Assembly (NCBI RefSeq): GCF_004331465.1 | Contig: NZ_SJKB01000001.1 | Location: 1,344,610 to 1,408,609, forward strand | DNA length: 64,000 bases | DNA from: Kribbella pittospori | GTDB taxonomy: Bacteria > Actinomycetota > Actinomycetes > Propionibacteriales > Kribbellaceae | Direction of reading: 5' to 3' | Shown here: piece by piece, positions 51,684-61,651 of the stretch | How positions within the stretch are numbered: position 1 is the stretch's first letter | Layout of the letters: the number at the start of each line of letters is the position of its first letter | Notes under the pieces: model-generated | The model's database searches: none | Seen by the model: the letters and a program-made list of their open reading frames with translations, nothing else | What the model was told of the DNA's origin: nothing | Translations under genes and position numbers: made by a program

Positions 51684-52451
51684 ATGGAGCGGGTGGATCA
51701 AGACCGCGGTGCCAGGGTGTGGGGGGCGATCGACGCCGCTGCGCGGATCGACGGCGGATTGCCTTCGCTGCGCTACGCCGTGTCGGCCTGCAGCGAGGCC
51801 CTGTCGGCGGTAGGCGCCGGGCTGTCCATGTCGCCCGAGGCCGGACCGTACGAACCACTGCTGGCGACCACGTCCGAGGTCGGTGTGTTGGAGGAGTTGC
51901 AGTTCACCCTCGGCCAGGGCCCCAGCGCCGATGCGATCGCGAGCGGCGCGCCGGTGCTGGCGACCGACTTGTCCGCGCTGGATGCGGTCAGTCGGTGGCC
52001 CGCGTTCGCGCCGGCCGCGGCCCGGCACGGCGTACGCGGCATCTTCGCCTTCCCGATCGGTGCGGGTGCGGCCAGGATCGGCGCCCTGAGTATCTACCGG
52101 CGGCAGGCTGGACCCCTCGGCGGCGATCAACTCCTGGACGCCTTGGTGTACGCCGACGCGGTCTTCGTCCTCGCGCTCGACGACCGTCACGGGTTGAGCG
52201 CAGACTTGGACCAGGTGATCGATGCGGCGTTCACCGCGCGCCGTGCGGAGGTGCACCAGGCGGCCGGACTCGTGGCGGCCCAGCAGCGCATCAGTGTCAC
52301 CGATGCGCTCGCTCTCCTGCGTGCCCACGCGTTCAGCAGCGGCAGTCCGTTGCACGTGATCGCCACCGAGGTCATGGCCCGCCGTCTGTTCCTGAACGGC
52401 GACCATCAGGAATCTGAGCATGCTGAGAATGAAGAGGAGGATGAGAGATGA
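51684..52451 (+). CDS. GAF-ANTAR RNA-binding antiterminator-type regulator (first)
   Basis: 255 aa. GAF-like sensor at residues ~20-170 (TLGQGPSADAIASGAPVLATDL), ANTAR at ~185-245 (VHQAAGLVAAQQRISVTDAL, then LLRAHAFSSG). The Glu/Asp-rich tail overlaps the start of the second regulator by 4 bp. ANTAR domains bind two-hexaloop RNA to prevent termination. The ANTAR here is slightly divergent (HQAAG in place of IEQAKG). Confidence 0.88.
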   Translation: MERVDQDRGARVWGAIDAAARIDGGLPSLRYAVSACSEALSAVGAGLSMSPEAGPYEPLLATTSEVGVLEELQFTLGQGPSADAIASGAPVLATDLSALDAVSRWPAFAPAAARHGVRGIFAFPIGAGAARIGALSIYRRQAGPLGGDQLLDALVYADAVFVLALDDRHGLSADLDQVIDAAFTARRAEVHQAAGLVAAQQRISVTDALALLRAHAFSSGSPLHVIATEVMARRLFLNGDHQESEHAENEEEDER

Positions 52452-53185
52452 GCGTGTCTGACCGCAGGGCGAGAGAAGTGTTCATCGAGCTGGCCGACAC
52501 CCTCGTCGACGATTTCGACATCATCGACTTCCTGGATCGGCTCGCCACGCGCTGCAACGAGCTGCTGGGGGTGTCGGCGTGCGGCATCCTGCTCGTCGAC
52601 CACCACGGCACGTTGAACCAGGTCGCGGCCTCGACGGAGCAGGCGATGCTGGTCGAGCTGAGTCAGTTGCAGAACTCCGAAGGCCCGTGCCTGGACGCGT
52701 TCACCACCGGACGCCCGGTCCAGTCCGGGGACATGCGTGAGGCCGATACGCGGTGGCCCCGGTTCAGCGCTGCCGCAATCGACGCCGGCTATCTGGCGGT
52801 GCACGCGTTGCCGATGCGGCTGCGCGGCACCGTCCTCGGAGCGGTCAACCTGTTCAGCGCCACCGCCGGACCGCTCGACGACGACACCATCGCGCTGGGG
52901 CAGGCATTGGCTGACGCGGCGAGTATCGGCATCATCCACCAGCGCGCACTGGCCCGCCAGGAGATCGTCACCGAACAGCTCCAGTCGGCGCTGAACAGCC
53001 GCATCCTGATCGAGCAGGCCAAGGGGTTCCTCACCCACAGCCTTGCGGTCGGAGTCGACGAGGCGTTCGCGATCATGCGGACCTATGCGCGCACCCACAA
53101 TCGCCGTCTCACCGACGTCGCCAACGACGTCGTCCAGGGCCGGGTTGACCTTGCGGGGCCGGCGCGGGAATCGCCGTCTGCGTAG
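52448..53185 (+). CDS. GAF-ANTAR RNA-binding antiterminator-type regulator (second)
   Basis: 245 aa. GAF domain (residues ~15-165; GILLVDHHGTLNQVAAS, SEGPCLDAFTTGRPV) then a canonical ANTAR (LIEQAKGFLTHSLAV, AFAIMRTYARTHNRRLTDVA). Translationally coupled to the first copy; the two are diverged paralogues, not a recent duplication. They may heterodimerise. Confidence 0.92.
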   Translation: MSVSDRRAREVFIELADTLVDDFDIIDFLDRLATRCNELLGVSACGILLVDHHGTLNQVAASTEQAMLVELSQLQNSEGPCLDAFTTGRPVQSGDMREADTRWPRFSAAAIDAGYLAVHALPMRLRGTVLGAVNLFSATAGPLDDDTIALGQALADAASIGIIHQRALARQEIVTEQLQSALNSRILIEQAKGFLTHSLAVGVDEAFAIMRTYARTHNRRLTDVANDVVQGRVDLAGPARESPSA

Positions 53186-53220
53186 GAACTCCGGCTGGGG
53201 ACACGAGGGCCGCCGGCCCG

Positions 53221-53979
53221 TCAGAGGCGTTTGCTCTGGGTGCGGCGGATCGTGTCGCGCTGGGTCTCGCCGACGGCTCGCTCGTACGCCAGCACCAGGC
53301 CCTGGATCGTCACCGGCTTGAACCGCTCGACCAGCTGCTGGATGTGCTCCGGCGGACCACCCGAGTCCCGGTAGTGCGGCCACACCTTGGTCCGGAACAC
53401 CTCGGTGAGCTCCTCCGCGATCGCGCGGCCGTGCTCGGTGAAGATCCGGCCGGCGGCGAGTACGGCGTCGACCGGCAGATCCAGATCGAGGAGCTCGACG
53501 CCCAGACTGAGATGAGCGGTCGCGACCTGGAAGACGTCCTCGTCCGGCGTCGGCTCGACCACGCCGAGCGCGACCAGCATCTCGATGTCGTCGTCGGTGA
53601 GTTCACGACCGGTACGGCGTACCAGGGCTGTGCGGTCCAGGGTCTCCGGGAGGTCGCGCATCCATGGGGTCAGCAGCGTCCGGTGCAGAGCGATGTCCTG
53701 CGGTGTTGCGTTCGGCGGGATGCGGTCCAGGTAGCCCTCGATCGCGGACAGGGTGAAGCCGTGGGCCTGCAGTTCACGGACCAGATCGAGCCGGGCGATG
53801 TGTTCCGGACCGTAGTAGCCGACCCGGCCGCGCCGGATGGGTGGCGGGATCAGGCCGCGGCCGGCGTAGAAGCGGAGCGTCCGCACCGTCATCCCGACCC
53901 GAGTTGAGAGCTCGTCCACCGTCAGTGTCGCCTCGTCCACGGTTCCCCCCGCGCTGGTTTCCGGCATGGCGGAGATCAT
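53221..53979 (-). CDS. MerR-family regulator, probable controller of acyl-CoA catabolism
   Basis: 252 aa. N-terminal winged HTH (TVDELSTRVGMTVRTLRFYAG, GRVGYYGPEHIARLDLVRELQ); a long C-terminal helical domain of ~170 residues without metal-binding Cys, so a small-molecule (perhaps acyl-CoA) sensor. The gene is divergent from thiolase-fadB, whose promoter contains a MerR-type dyad. ATG 53979 chosen; ATG 53967 is in frame. Confidence 0.92.
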   Translation of the reverse strand: MISAMPETSAGGTVDEATLTVDELSTRVGMTVRTLRFYAGRGLIPPPIRRGRVGYYGPEHIARLDLVRELQAHGFTLSAIEGYLDRIPPNATPQDIALHRTLLTPWMRDLPETLDRTALVRRTGRELTDDDIEMLVALGVVEPTPDEDVFQVATAHLSLGVELLDLDLPVDAVLAAGRIFTEHGRAIAEELTEVFRTKVWPHYRDSGGPPEHIQQLVERFKPVTIQGLVLAYERAVGETQRDTIRRTQSKRL

Positions 53980-53991
53980 AACGAGGCCCCC

Positions 53992-54022
53992 TTGACCATC
54001 GTGACACCAGAACTGTCACAAT
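53992..54022 (+). promoter_or_regulatory. MerR-type promoter/operator upstream of thiolase-fadB
   Basis: TTGACC (53992-53997) and CACAAT (54017-54022) are 19 bp apart; the dyad GTGACA-N7-TGTCAC (54001-54019) fills the spacer. The over-long spacer with central dyad is the hallmark of MerR-activated promoters. It sits 12 bp from the divergent merR start and 28 bp before the thiolase ATG. Confidence 0.75.
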
Positions 54023-54049
54023 CGTGGGGAGTCTTCGACCGACGGGATC

Positions 54050-55273
54050 ATGATGACCAGTGAAGCCTTCCTGTACGACGCGATCCGCACCCCCCGCGGC
54101 AAGGGCAAACCGACGGGTGCCCTGTACGAGGTCAAGCCGATCCAGCTGATCACCGGCCTCCTGCACGAACTGCGGAACCGGCACCCCGAGCTGGACCCGG
54201 CCACGATCGACGACGTCGTTCTCGGTGTCGTCACGCCGATCGGCGACCAGGGCATGGACATCGCCCGGACCGCGGTGCTGGCGGCGGGCTACCCGGAGAC
54301 GACCGGCGGCGTACAGCTCAACCGGTTCTGCGCGTCCGGCCTCGAGGCGGTCAACCAGGCGGCGCAGCGGGTCCGGTCCGGGTGGGAGGACTTCATCCTC
54401 GCCGGCGGCGTCGAGTCGATGTCCCGCGTGCCGATGGCGTCCGACGGGGGTGCCTGGGCGATGGACCCGGAGACCGCCCTGGCGACGAACTTCATCCCGC
54501 AGGGCATCAGCGCGGACCTGATCGCCACCCTCGACGGCTTCTCCCGCACCGACGTCGACGCATACGCCGCCGAGTCGCACGCCCGAGCCGCCAAGGCCTG
54601 GGCCAACGGCTACTTCGGCCGCTCCGTCGTCCCAGTGAACGATCGCAACGGCCTGCAGATCCTGGACCACGACCAGTTGGTCAGGCCGGGCACGACGGTC
54701 GAAACGCTGGCCGGACTGCCCGTGTCGTTCGCGGCGATCGGGGAGCACGGTGGCTTCGACGCGGTCGCCCTGGAGAAGTACGTGACCGTCGAGCGGATCA
54801 ATCACGTCCACCACGCCGGCAACTCGTCCGGCATCGTCGACGGCGCCGCGCTGGTTGCTGTTGGCAACGAGAAGGCCGGGGAGGCGCTCGGTCAGGCACC
54901 TCGCGGCCGCGTGGTCGCCACCGGCGTCAGTGGCGCCGACCCGACGATCATGCTGACCGGTCCGGCACCGGCCGCCCGGAAGGCCTTGGCTCGCGCGGGG
55001 CTCGAGGTCGACGATATCGACCTGTTCGAGATGAACGAGGCGTTCGCCGCCGCGGTCCTGCATTTCATGAAGGATCTCGGCGTACCGCACGAGAAGGTGA
55101 ACGTGAACGGCGGCGCGATCGCACTCGGTCACCCGCTCGGTGCCACCGGCGCCATGCTGATCGGAACCCTGCTGGACGAACTGGAGCGGCGCGAGCTCCG
55201 GTACGGACTGGCCACCCTGTGCGTCGGCGGCGGGATGGGCGTCGCGACGATCATCGAGAGGCTTGCGGCATGA
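54050..55273 (+). CDS. fadA: Acetyl-CoA C-acyltransferase (thiolase)
   Basis: 407 aa. Nucleophile Cys94 in [11 protein letters not shown], the second active-site block [18 protein letters not shown] and C-terminal LCVGGGMG with the acid/base Cys. It performs the final thiolytic step of beta-oxidation. Two adjacent ATGs (54050 and 54053). Its stop overlaps the fadB ATG by 4 bp. Confidence 0.95.
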   Translation: MMTSEAFLYDAIRTPRGKGKPTGALYEVKPIQLITGLLHELRNRHPELDPATIDDVVLGVVTPIGDQGMDIARTAVLAAGYPETTGGVQLNRFCASGLEAVNQAAQRVRSGWEDFILAGGVESMSRVPMASDGGAWAMDPETALATNFIPQGISADLIATLDGFSRTDVDAYAAESHARAAKAWANGYFGRSVVPVNDRNGLQILDHDQLVRPGTTVETLAGLPVSFAAIGEHGGFDAVALEKYVTVERINHVHHAGNSSGIVDGAALVAVGNEKAGEALGQAPRGRVVATGVSGADPTIMLTGPAPAARKALARAGLEVDDIDLFEMNEAFAAAVLHFMKDLGVPHEKVNVNGGAIALGHPLGATGAMLIGTLLDELERRELRYGLATLCVGGGMGVATIIERLAA

Positions 55274-57402
55274 TCTCCTGGCAGAACGTCGACGGTGTCG
55301 TCACCCTGACGATGGACGACCCGGACGCGTCGGCGAACACCATGAACGAGGCGTATCTGACCTCCATGGGCGACATGATCTCCCGGCTCCAGTCCGAATC
55401 GGGCCTCAAGGGTGTCGTCATCACGAGCGCCAAGTCCACCTTCTTCGCCGGCGGCAACCTGCAGATGTTGTCGCAGATCCAGCCCAGCGATGCGGCGCAG
55501 GTCTTCGCCACGGTCGAAGAGGTCAAGCGACAACTCCGTGCACTGGAGACTCTGGGCGTCCCGGTCGTTGCAGCGATCAACGGTTCCGCTCTTGGCGGTG
55601 GCCTGGAGATCGCGCTCGCCTGCCATCACCGGATCGTTGCTGACGACAACCGGATCGAGCTCGGCGTACCGGAAGTAACGCTTGGCCTGCTGCCCGGCGG
55701 TGGCGGCGTGACCCGGACCGTCCGGATGCTCGGCCTGCAAGACGCGCTGATGAAGGTGCTGCTGCAGGGGCAGCGGATGAAACCCGCCCATGCCGAGTCG
55801 GTCGGCATCGTGGACGAAGTCGTCCCGGCCGAGGAACTCCTCGACGCCGCCTACCGCTGGATCGACGCGTACGACGGTGACGCCAAGCAGCCGTGGGATC
55901 GCGACGGTTACAAGATCCCCGGCGGTACGCCGTCGTCCCCGAAGCTGGCCGCGTTCCTCCCGGCCTTCCCGGCCAACCTGCGCAAGCAGCTGAAAGGCGC
56001 GCCGTACCCAGCTCCGCGAGCGATCATGAGCGCGGCTGTCGAGGGCAGCCAGGTCGACTTCGCCACCGCGTCGCGGATCGAGTCGCGGTACTTCGTGTCG
56101 CTGGCGACCGGGCAGATCGCGAAGAACATGATCCAGGCGTTCTTCTTCGACCTGCAGGCGATCAACGCCGGTGCGTCGCGGCCGGACGGCGTACCTCGCT
56201 TTTCCGCCCGGAAGGTCGGCGTCCTCGGTGCCGGGATGATGGGCGCGGGGATCGCGTACGTCTGCGCGAAGGCGGGCATCGACGTGGTCTTGAAGGACGT
56301 GACGCTCGAGGCGGCCGCTCGCGGCAAGGAGTACTCCGAGAAGCTGCTCGCGAAGCAGGTGCAGAAGGGGCGGACGACCGCGGGGCAGGTGGAGGAGTTT
56401 CTCAGCCGGATCACGCCGACCGCGGACCCGAACGACCTGGCCGGGTGCGATCTGGTGATCGAGGCGGTGTTCGAGAGCGAGGAGCTCAAGCAGAAGGTGT
56501 TCGCCGAGATCGCCGGCGTGGTCGAGCCGGACGCGCTGCTCTGCTCGAACACCTCGACGCTGCCGATCACCTCGCTGGCCGACGGCATCGACCGGCCGGA
56601 CGACTTCCTCGGCATGCACTTCTTCTCGCCGGTCGATCGGATGCCATTGGTCGAGCTGATCGTGGGGCAGAAGACATCGGATCGCGCCATCGCCAAGGCG
56701 TACGACGTGGTCCGGCAGATCAGGAAAACGCCGATCGTGGTCAACGACAGCCGGGGCTTCTTCACCTCGCGGGTGTTCGGAACGCTGGTGATGGAGGGCG
56801 CGGCGATGGTCGCCGAGGGCATCGACCCGGTGACGATCGAACGGGCCGCAACCCAGATGGGCTTCCCGGCGCCGCCGCTGGCGATGCTGGACGAGGTCAC
56901 GCTGACGCTGCCGCAGAAGATCCGGGACGCGGCCCGGGCGGCCGGGGACAGCGCCGGCGCGTTCGACGAGCATCCGGGGATGGCGGTCGCGGACCGGCTG
57001 GTGAACGAGTTCGACCGGCGCGGGAAGGCCGCGGGTGCCGGCTTCTACGACTACCCGGCAGACGGTCCCAAGACCCTGTGGCCGGGGCTGTGGGAGCACT
57101 TCCCGCGACGGGACGACGTACCGCTGATCGATCTGCAGGAGCGGATGACGTTCGCGATGGCGCTGGAGACGGTGAAGTGTCTCGATGAAGGGGTACTACG
57201 CTCTGTTGCCGACGCCAACATCGGATCGATCTTCGGCATCGGTTTTCCACCGCTGTACGGCGGTGCGCTGCAGTACATCAACGGCTACGGACTGCCTGCG
57301 TTCGTCGAGCGTGCGCGGGCGTTGGCGTCGTCGTACGGAACCCGGTTCGAGCCGCCGGAACTGCTGGTGCGCAAGGCTTCGGCGGGGGAGATGTTCGGCT
57401 GA
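55270..57402 (+). CDS. fadB: Multifunctional enoyl-CoA hydratase/3-hydroxyacyl-CoA dehydrogenase
   Basis: 710 aa. Crotonase domain at residues 1-190 (oxyanion loop [16 protein letters not shown]), 3HCDH NAD domain at ~310-490 ([37 protein letters not shown]) and a C-terminal 3HCDH domain to the end. Catalyses the middle two steps of beta-oxidation, with thiolase as partner in a trifunctional-like complex. Strong intrinsic terminator follows. Confidence 0.95.
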   Translation: MISWQNVDGVVTLTMDDPDASANTMNEAYLTSMGDMISRLQSESGLKGVVITSAKSTFFAGGNLQMLSQIQPSDAAQVFATVEEVKRQLRALETLGVPVVAAINGSALGGGLEIALACHHRIVADDNRIELGVPEVTLGLLPGGGGVTRTVRMLGLQDALMKVLLQGQRMKPAHAESVGIVDEVVPAEELLDAAYRWIDAYDGDAKQPWDRDGYKIPGGTPSSPKLAAFLPAFPANLRKQLKGAPYPAPRAIMSAAVEGSQVDFATASRIESRYFVSLATGQIAKNMIQAFFFDLQAINAGASRPDGVPRFSARKVGVLGAGMMGAGIAYVCAKAGIDVVLKDVTLEAAARGKEYSEKLLAKQVQKGRTTAGQVEEFLSRITPTADPNDLAGCDLVIEAVFESEELKQKVFAEIAGVVEPDALLCSNTSTLPITSLADGIDRPDDFLGMHFFSPVDRMPLVELIVGQKTSDRAIAKAYDVVRQIRKTPIVVNDSRGFFTSRVFGTLVMEGAAMVAEGIDPVTIERAATQMGFPAPPLAMLDEVTLTLPQKIRDAARAAGDSAGAFDEHPGMAVADRLVNEFDRRGKAAGAGFYDYPADGPKTLWPGLWEHFPRRDDVPLIDLQERMTFAMALETVKCLDEGVLRSVADANIGSIFGIGFPPLYGGALQYINGYGLPAFVERARALASSYGTRFEPPELLVRKASAGEMFG

Positions 57403-57453
57403 TCACGGTCTGATACCACCCGAGCAACATTCCACAGATTCGAACAAAGAAGA

Positions 57454-57484
57454 GCGCGCCCGGTCTTGCGCCGGGCGCGCTTTT
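57454..57484 (+). terminator. Intrinsic terminator of thiolase-fadB
   Basis: Perfect 10-bp stem GCGCGCCCGG (57454-57463) / CCGGGCGCGC (57471-57480), 7-nt loop, followed directly by TTTT (57481-57484). Confidence 0.9.
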
Positions 57485-57632
57485 GAGCGATGGTGCTACA
57501 CACTTCTCCAACGATTCACCTGGGAGCGTCGGAGCGGAATCCTTCCACCGGATGGGTACCGTGCCGGAAAGACCTGTGTCGAAGCCTGTTGGAATGTTGG
57601 ATCTAGTTGTAGCGTGTGCGAAATCGGAGATG

Positions 57633-57647
57633 CTTAACGCCGTTAAG
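57633..57647. promoter_or_regulatory. Palindromic operator upstream of the sugar ABC operon
   Basis: CTTAACG-C-CGTTAAG is a perfect 15-bp palindrome with a central base, 61 bp before the binding-protein ATG. Size and position suit a LacI- or GntR-type repressor site; no such regulator is in the window. Confidence 0.6.
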
Positions 57648-57707
57648 TAACTCGGAACCGCCGGCGTCGTACCCCCTGCGGCGCTGTTCCTCGGGAAGGT
57701 GGAATTC

Positions 57708-58994
57708 ATGCCTGCTCATGTTCCGAACGCCGGTCTGACCCGGCGGGATCTGCTCAAGCGGACCGGCGGCCTGGCCGCGCTCGCCGCGTTCACCGCGGCC
57801 TGCGGCGGCAATACCGGCCGGCCCTCGAGCGGGGGCGATGACGGCGGAGGTGCCAAGGCGACGTTGTCGCAGTGGTACCACCAGTACGGCGAGACCGGCA
57901 CCCAGCAGGCCGCGACGAAGTACGCCAAGGCGTACACCGATGCGAACGTCACGGTTGCATGGACCCCCGGTGACTACGCCGCGAAGCTCTCGTCCGGCCT
58001 GCTGTCGAACAAGGGCCCGGACGTCTTCGAGAGCCAGCTCAACATCGGCATGGTGAAGAGCAACCAGGTGGTCGCGCTGGACGACATCATGGCCGACGTC
58101 AAGGACGACTTCCAGCCGGGCGACCTGGCCACCAACACGGTCGACGGCAAGATCTACGGGATCCGGATGATCGTCGACCCGCAGGTCATCTACTACCGCA
58201 AGTCCCTGCTGGACAAGGCCGGAATCAAGCCGCCGGAGACGGTCGACGACCTGATCTCCGCGGCCAAGGAACTCACCACGAACAAGGTGAAGGGCATCTT
58301 CGTCGGCAACGACGGCGGCCTGGCCCTGGGCGGACCCGCGCTGTGGTCGTCCGGCGGCAGCTACCTCACCGACGACAACAAGCCGGGCTTCACCGATCCC
58401 CGCGCGGCGCAGGCGTTCGGCAAGCTGCACGAGCTGTACGCCAGCAAGAGCGTGCTGCTGGGCGCGCCGACCGACTGGACCGACCCTGGTGCCATCAACC
58501 AGGGCCTCGCGGCGATGCAGTGGATCGGCATGTGGGCGGTGCCCGGCATGCAGAAGGCGCTCGGCGACGACCTCGGTGTGTTCCCGTTCCCGGCGCTGGA
58601 CGCGCAGGGCAAGCCGGCCGTGTACTCCGGCGGCTGGACGCAGTTCGTCTCGGCCAAGAGCGCGAACGTCGACGCGGCGAAGAAGTTCGTGAAGTGGCTG
58701 TGGATCGACAAGGAAGACTTCCAGGAGGACTGGTCGCTGAACTACGGCTTCCACATCCCGCCCCGCAAGAGCCTCGCGGCCAAGGCGGCGAAGCTGCAGA
58801 GCGGCGTGGCGGCCGAGACGGTGAAGCTGACCGCTGACTACGGGCACACCGACAACCCGGCCTGGACTCCCAAGATGGGTACGGCGTTCGGCGACATGCT
58901 GACCAACATCATCAAGAAGGGAGCCGACCCCGCCGCCGAGATCACCAAGGCCGAGAAGACCGTCAACGACGAGTTGTCCCGGTTGTTCGGGTGA
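57708..58994 (+). CDS. Sugar ABC transporter substrate-binding lipoprotein
   Basis: 428 aa from ATG (GTG 57699 in frame; AAGGTGG favours the ATG). Twin Arg in TRRDLLKRTGG and lipobox TAAC indicate Tat-exported lipoprotein, common in actinomycetes. Mature part is a family-1 solute-binding protein (SGLLSNKGPDVFESQ, ALWSSGGSYLTDD). First gene of a binding protein-permease-permease operon; no ATPase is included, so a shared MsiK-type ATPase is expected elsewhere. Confidence 0.93.
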   Translation: MPAHVPNAGLTRRDLLKRTGGLAALAAFTAACGGNTGRPSSGGDDGGGAKATLSQWYHQYGETGTQQAATKYAKAYTDANVTVAWTPGDYAAKLSSGLLSNKGPDVFESQLNIGMVKSNQVVALDDIMADVKDDFQPGDLATNTVDGKIYGIRMIVDPQVIYYRKSLLDKAGIKPPETVDDLISAAKELTTNKVKGIFVGNDGGLALGGPALWSSGGSYLTDDNKPGFTDPRAAQAFGKLHELYASKSVLLGAPTDWTDPGAINQGLAAMQWIGMWAVPGMQKALGDDLGVFPFPALDAQGKPAVYSGGWTQFVSAKSANVDAAKKFVKWLWIDKEDFQEDWSLNYGFHIPPRKSLAAKAAKLQSGVAAETVKLTADYGHTDNPAWTPKMGTAFGDMLTNIIKKGADPAAEITKAEKTVNDELSRLFG

Positions 58995-59959
58995 GCCGCA
59001 GCGCACCGGCAGACACGCAGCCGGCCGCGTCCTCCGCCACCACTGGTGAGCGGCGGCGGACGCGACGCCGGCGGGGGATCGCCGGCACCACGATGTCGTT
59101 CTGGCTGTTCGTCGGGCCGTTCGTCGTGGGGCTGCTGATCTTCTCGTATCTGCCGATCATCTGGAGCCTGGTCCTCAGCTTCTTCGAGGCCTACAACACG
59201 GTCACGCCGTCGAAGTTCGTCGGGCTGCAGAACTACGTCGACATGCTCACCGACCACAACTTCTTGTCCAGCCTGGGCACGTTCACGATCTTCGCGGTGT
59301 TCATCGTGCCGCTGACGTTCGTGCTGTCGCTGGCGCTGGCGTTGCTGGTCAACCAGGTGAAGATCGCCCGGGCGTTCTTCCGGTCGGTGTTCTTCCTGCC
59401 CACTGCGTGCTCGTACGTGGTGGCCTCGCTGATCTGGAAGCTGTCGATCTTCAACGGCGTCCGGTTCGGACTGGCCAACACCGTCCTCGGCTGGTTCGGG
59501 GCGGATGGCATCGCCTGGCTGTCGACCGTGGATCCGCCGTATTACTGGATCCCGCTCGTCACCGTCCGGCTGTGGCTGCAGCTCGGGTTCTACATGATCC
59601 TGTTCATCGCCGGTCTGCAGCGGATCTCGCCGACCCTGTACGAGGCGGCGTACGTCGACGGTGCGAAACCGGGTTGGCAGGTGTTCCGCTACATCACGCT
59701 GCCGCAGTTGCGTGCCACGTCGGTCGCCGTACTGATCCTGAACCTGATCGCGGCGTACCAGGCGTTCGACGAGTTCTACAACCTGATCGGCAACCAGAAC
59801 TACGGGCGGCCACCGCTGGTCTACCTGTACAACATCTCGCTCGGGTCGATCCAGGACCTCGGGCACGGCTCGGCCGGTGCGCTCATCCTGGCCGTGATCA
59901 TCATGATCGTGACGCTGCTGCAGAGCCGGATCTTCGGCTTCGGAAAGGCGGGTGACTGA
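58991..59959 (+). CDS. Sugar ABC transporter permease (MalF type)
   Basis: 322 aa, GTG start overlapping the previous stop by 4 bp. Basic N-terminus, six membrane helices, and the EAA loop EAAYVDGAKPGWQVFRYITL for ATPase docking. Confidence 0.94.
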   Translation: MSRSAPADTQPAASSATTGERRRTRRRRGIAGTTMSFWLFVGPFVVGLLIFSYLPIIWSLVLSFFEAYNTVTPSKFVGLQNYVDMLTDHNFLSSLGTFTIFAVFIVPLTFVLSLALALLVNQVKIARAFFRSVFFLPTACSYVVASLIWKLSIFNGVRFGLANTVLGWFGADGIAWLSTVDPPYYWIPLVTVRLWLQLGFYMILFIAGLQRISPTLYEAAYVDGAKPGWQVFRYITLPQLRATSVAVLILNLIAAYQAFDEFYNLIGNQNYGRPPLVYLYNISLGSIQDLGHGSAGALILAVIIMIVTLLQSRIFGFGKAGD

Positions 59960-60843
59960 TGCCGGCCACCGAACGTACGTCGGGAACCCCGCAGCCGATC
60001 GGCTTCAGCCGCAGCCCGCTCGGCGTGGTCGGCATGGTGGGACGCTGGATCGCGCTGTTCGTCGCGGTGGTGCTGTTCCTGCTGCCGTTCTACCTGATCC
60101 TGCGCAACGCGCTGTCCACCGAGGCGGACATCACCGCGCCGGACTGGACGCTGTTCCCGAAGGATCTGCAGTGGAGCAACATCACCGAACTGTTCAACGA
60201 CACCGAAGTACCGATGGCGCGGGCGATGTACAACTCCGCGGTGGTCGGGGTCCTCGGCACCGCCGGACAGTTGCTGCTGGCATCGATGGCGGGGTACGGC
60301 CTGGCCCGGATCCCGTACCGGCACGCGGACAAGATCTTCTACGCGATCGTCGCCACGCTGATGATCCCGGCCGCGGTCACCTTCATCCCGAGCTTCATCG
60401 TCGTCTCGTCGCTCGGCTGGGTCAGCACCCTGCGCGGCCTGATCATCCCGACGCTGTTCAGCGGCTTCGCGGCGTTCCTGTTCCGGCAGTACTTCCTCGG
60501 GTTCCCCAAGGAGCTGGAGGAAGCGGCGCGGGTGGACGGTGCTGGGTACTTCGGGGTGTTCTGGCGGATCGTCGTACCGAACTCGCTGCCGTTCTTCGCC
60601 GCGTTGGCCGCGATCACCTTCATCGGCAACTGGAACTCGTTCCTCTGGCCGCTGGTGATCGGTCAGGACTCGTCGTCGTGGACCGTCCAGGTCGCGATGT
60701 CGACGTTCGTGACCGCGCAAACCATCAACATCCATGAACTCTTCATGGCCGTGGCGGTCTCGATCCTGCCCCTGGTCCTGATCTTCGCCTTCCTCCAGCG
60801 CTACCTCATCCAAGGAGTAACCCAATCCGGCATCAAGGACTGA
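59959..60843 (+). CDS. Sugar ABC transporter permease (MalG type)
   Basis: 294 aa, ATG shares one base with the previous stop. Six membrane helices and the EAA loop EEAARVDGAGYFGVFWRIVV. It completes the importer core with the MalF-type partner. Confidence 0.94.
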   Translation: MPATERTSGTPQPIGFSRSPLGVVGMVGRWIALFVAVVLFLLPFYLILRNALSTEADITAPDWTLFPKDLQWSNITELFNDTEVPMARAMYNSAVVGVLGTAGQLLLASMAGYGLARIPYRHADKIFYAIVATLMIPAAVTFIPSFIVVSSLGWVSTLRGLIIPTLFSGFAAFLFRQYFLGFPKELEEAARVDGAGYFGVFWRIVVPNSLPFFAALAAITFIGNWNSFLWPLVIGQDSSSWTVQVAMSTFVTAQTINIHELFMAVAVSILPLVLIFAFLQRYLIQGVTQSGIKD

Positions 60844-60940
60844 GAGCTACCCCCGGTGGCCGCAAATACATCACCAACGAATACATTGTGATCAGTAGAA
60901 CTGCTCCAACTTCTTGAACCTTGCAGAAGTTGCGAATACC

Positions 60941-60971
60941 CCGGCGGGGAGTCCACCAGGCTCCCCGCCGG
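60941..60971. terminator. Bidirectional terminator after the sugar ABC operon
   Basis: Perfect 11-bp stem CCGGCGGGGAG (60941-60951) / CTCCCCGCCGG (60961-60971) with a 9-nt loop, between convergent transcription units. Confidence 0.8.
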
Positions 60972-60984
60972 CTTGTGTTCCTGC

Positions 60985-61611
60985 TCAGGCTGGCGGGCGG
61001 CGGGACCAGAAGAGGGCGTGGGCTGAGGGCCCTTCGGGGATGACGGCTTGGTGTTCGATGGTCAGGCCGGCTTGGGCGATCCAGGTGCGGTTGGTGTCGG
61101 CGTCGGTGTGGCTCCACCACATGGGAGCGCCGCCGTCGAGCCAGTCGTCGTCGACGCCGGTCCACGCGCGCTGACCGGTGGTGCAGAGGAACCATCCGCC
61201 CGGACGGAGCCAGGTCGCGATGTTGCGGAGCAGTTGTTGCTGCTCGTCCTGCGGCATGTGGATCAGGGCGTACAGAGACACGACGGCGTCGAACGACTCG
61301 GCCGGGAAGTCCAGCGACGTGGCGTCGGCGTTGATGAACTCGCCGTCCGGCACGAGTTCACGAGCACGGCGGATCTGCACCTCGCTGATGTCGACGCCGG
61401 TGACGCGATGTCCCGCCGCCACGAGCTCACGCGCGACCGGCACCCCACTCCCGCAGCCGACGTCGAGCACCCGGCTTCCACTCTCGAGCCGCGCGATCAA
61501 CTCGGCGATCCAGGTCCGGTACTTCGAGTCGGCGCCGGTCGCCTCGTCGTACCTCAGCGACAGTACGTCGTACCCACGGCGAACTATCTGCTTCGGATCC
61601 TCGTCCGTCAT
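60985..61611 (-). CDS. Class I SAM-dependent methyltransferase
   Basis: 208 aa. SAM motif I VLDVGCGSGVPVARELVAAG, motif II DAVVSLYALIHMP, and RPGGWFLCTTG. Small-molecule type; substrate unknown. Monocistronic or co-transcribed with the next methyltransferase gene 40 bp upstream. Confidence 0.9.
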   Translation of the reverse strand: MTDEDPKQIVRRGYDVLSLRYDEATGADSKYRTWIAELIARLESGSRVLDVGCGSGVPVARELVAAGHRVTGVDISEVQIRRARELVPDGEFINADATSLDFPAESFDAVVSLYALIHMPQDEQQQLLRNIATWLRPGGWFLCTTGQRAWTGVDDDWLDGGAPMWWSHTDADTNRTWIAQAGLTIEHQAVIPEGPSAHALFWSRRPPA

Positions 61612-61651
61612 GCTCGGACGCTAACGGCGCCCATCGGCACCAGCAATGGGT

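Larger units (their letters stand above)
57403..57707. other. Intergenic region with terminator and promoter zone of the sugar ABC operon
   Basis: 305 bp. The left part holds the fadB terminator (57454-57484); the right part is the upstream region of the ABC operon with a palindrome at 57633-57647. The sequence between them shows no ORF with coding character; it has no other structure I can support. Confidence 0.6.
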
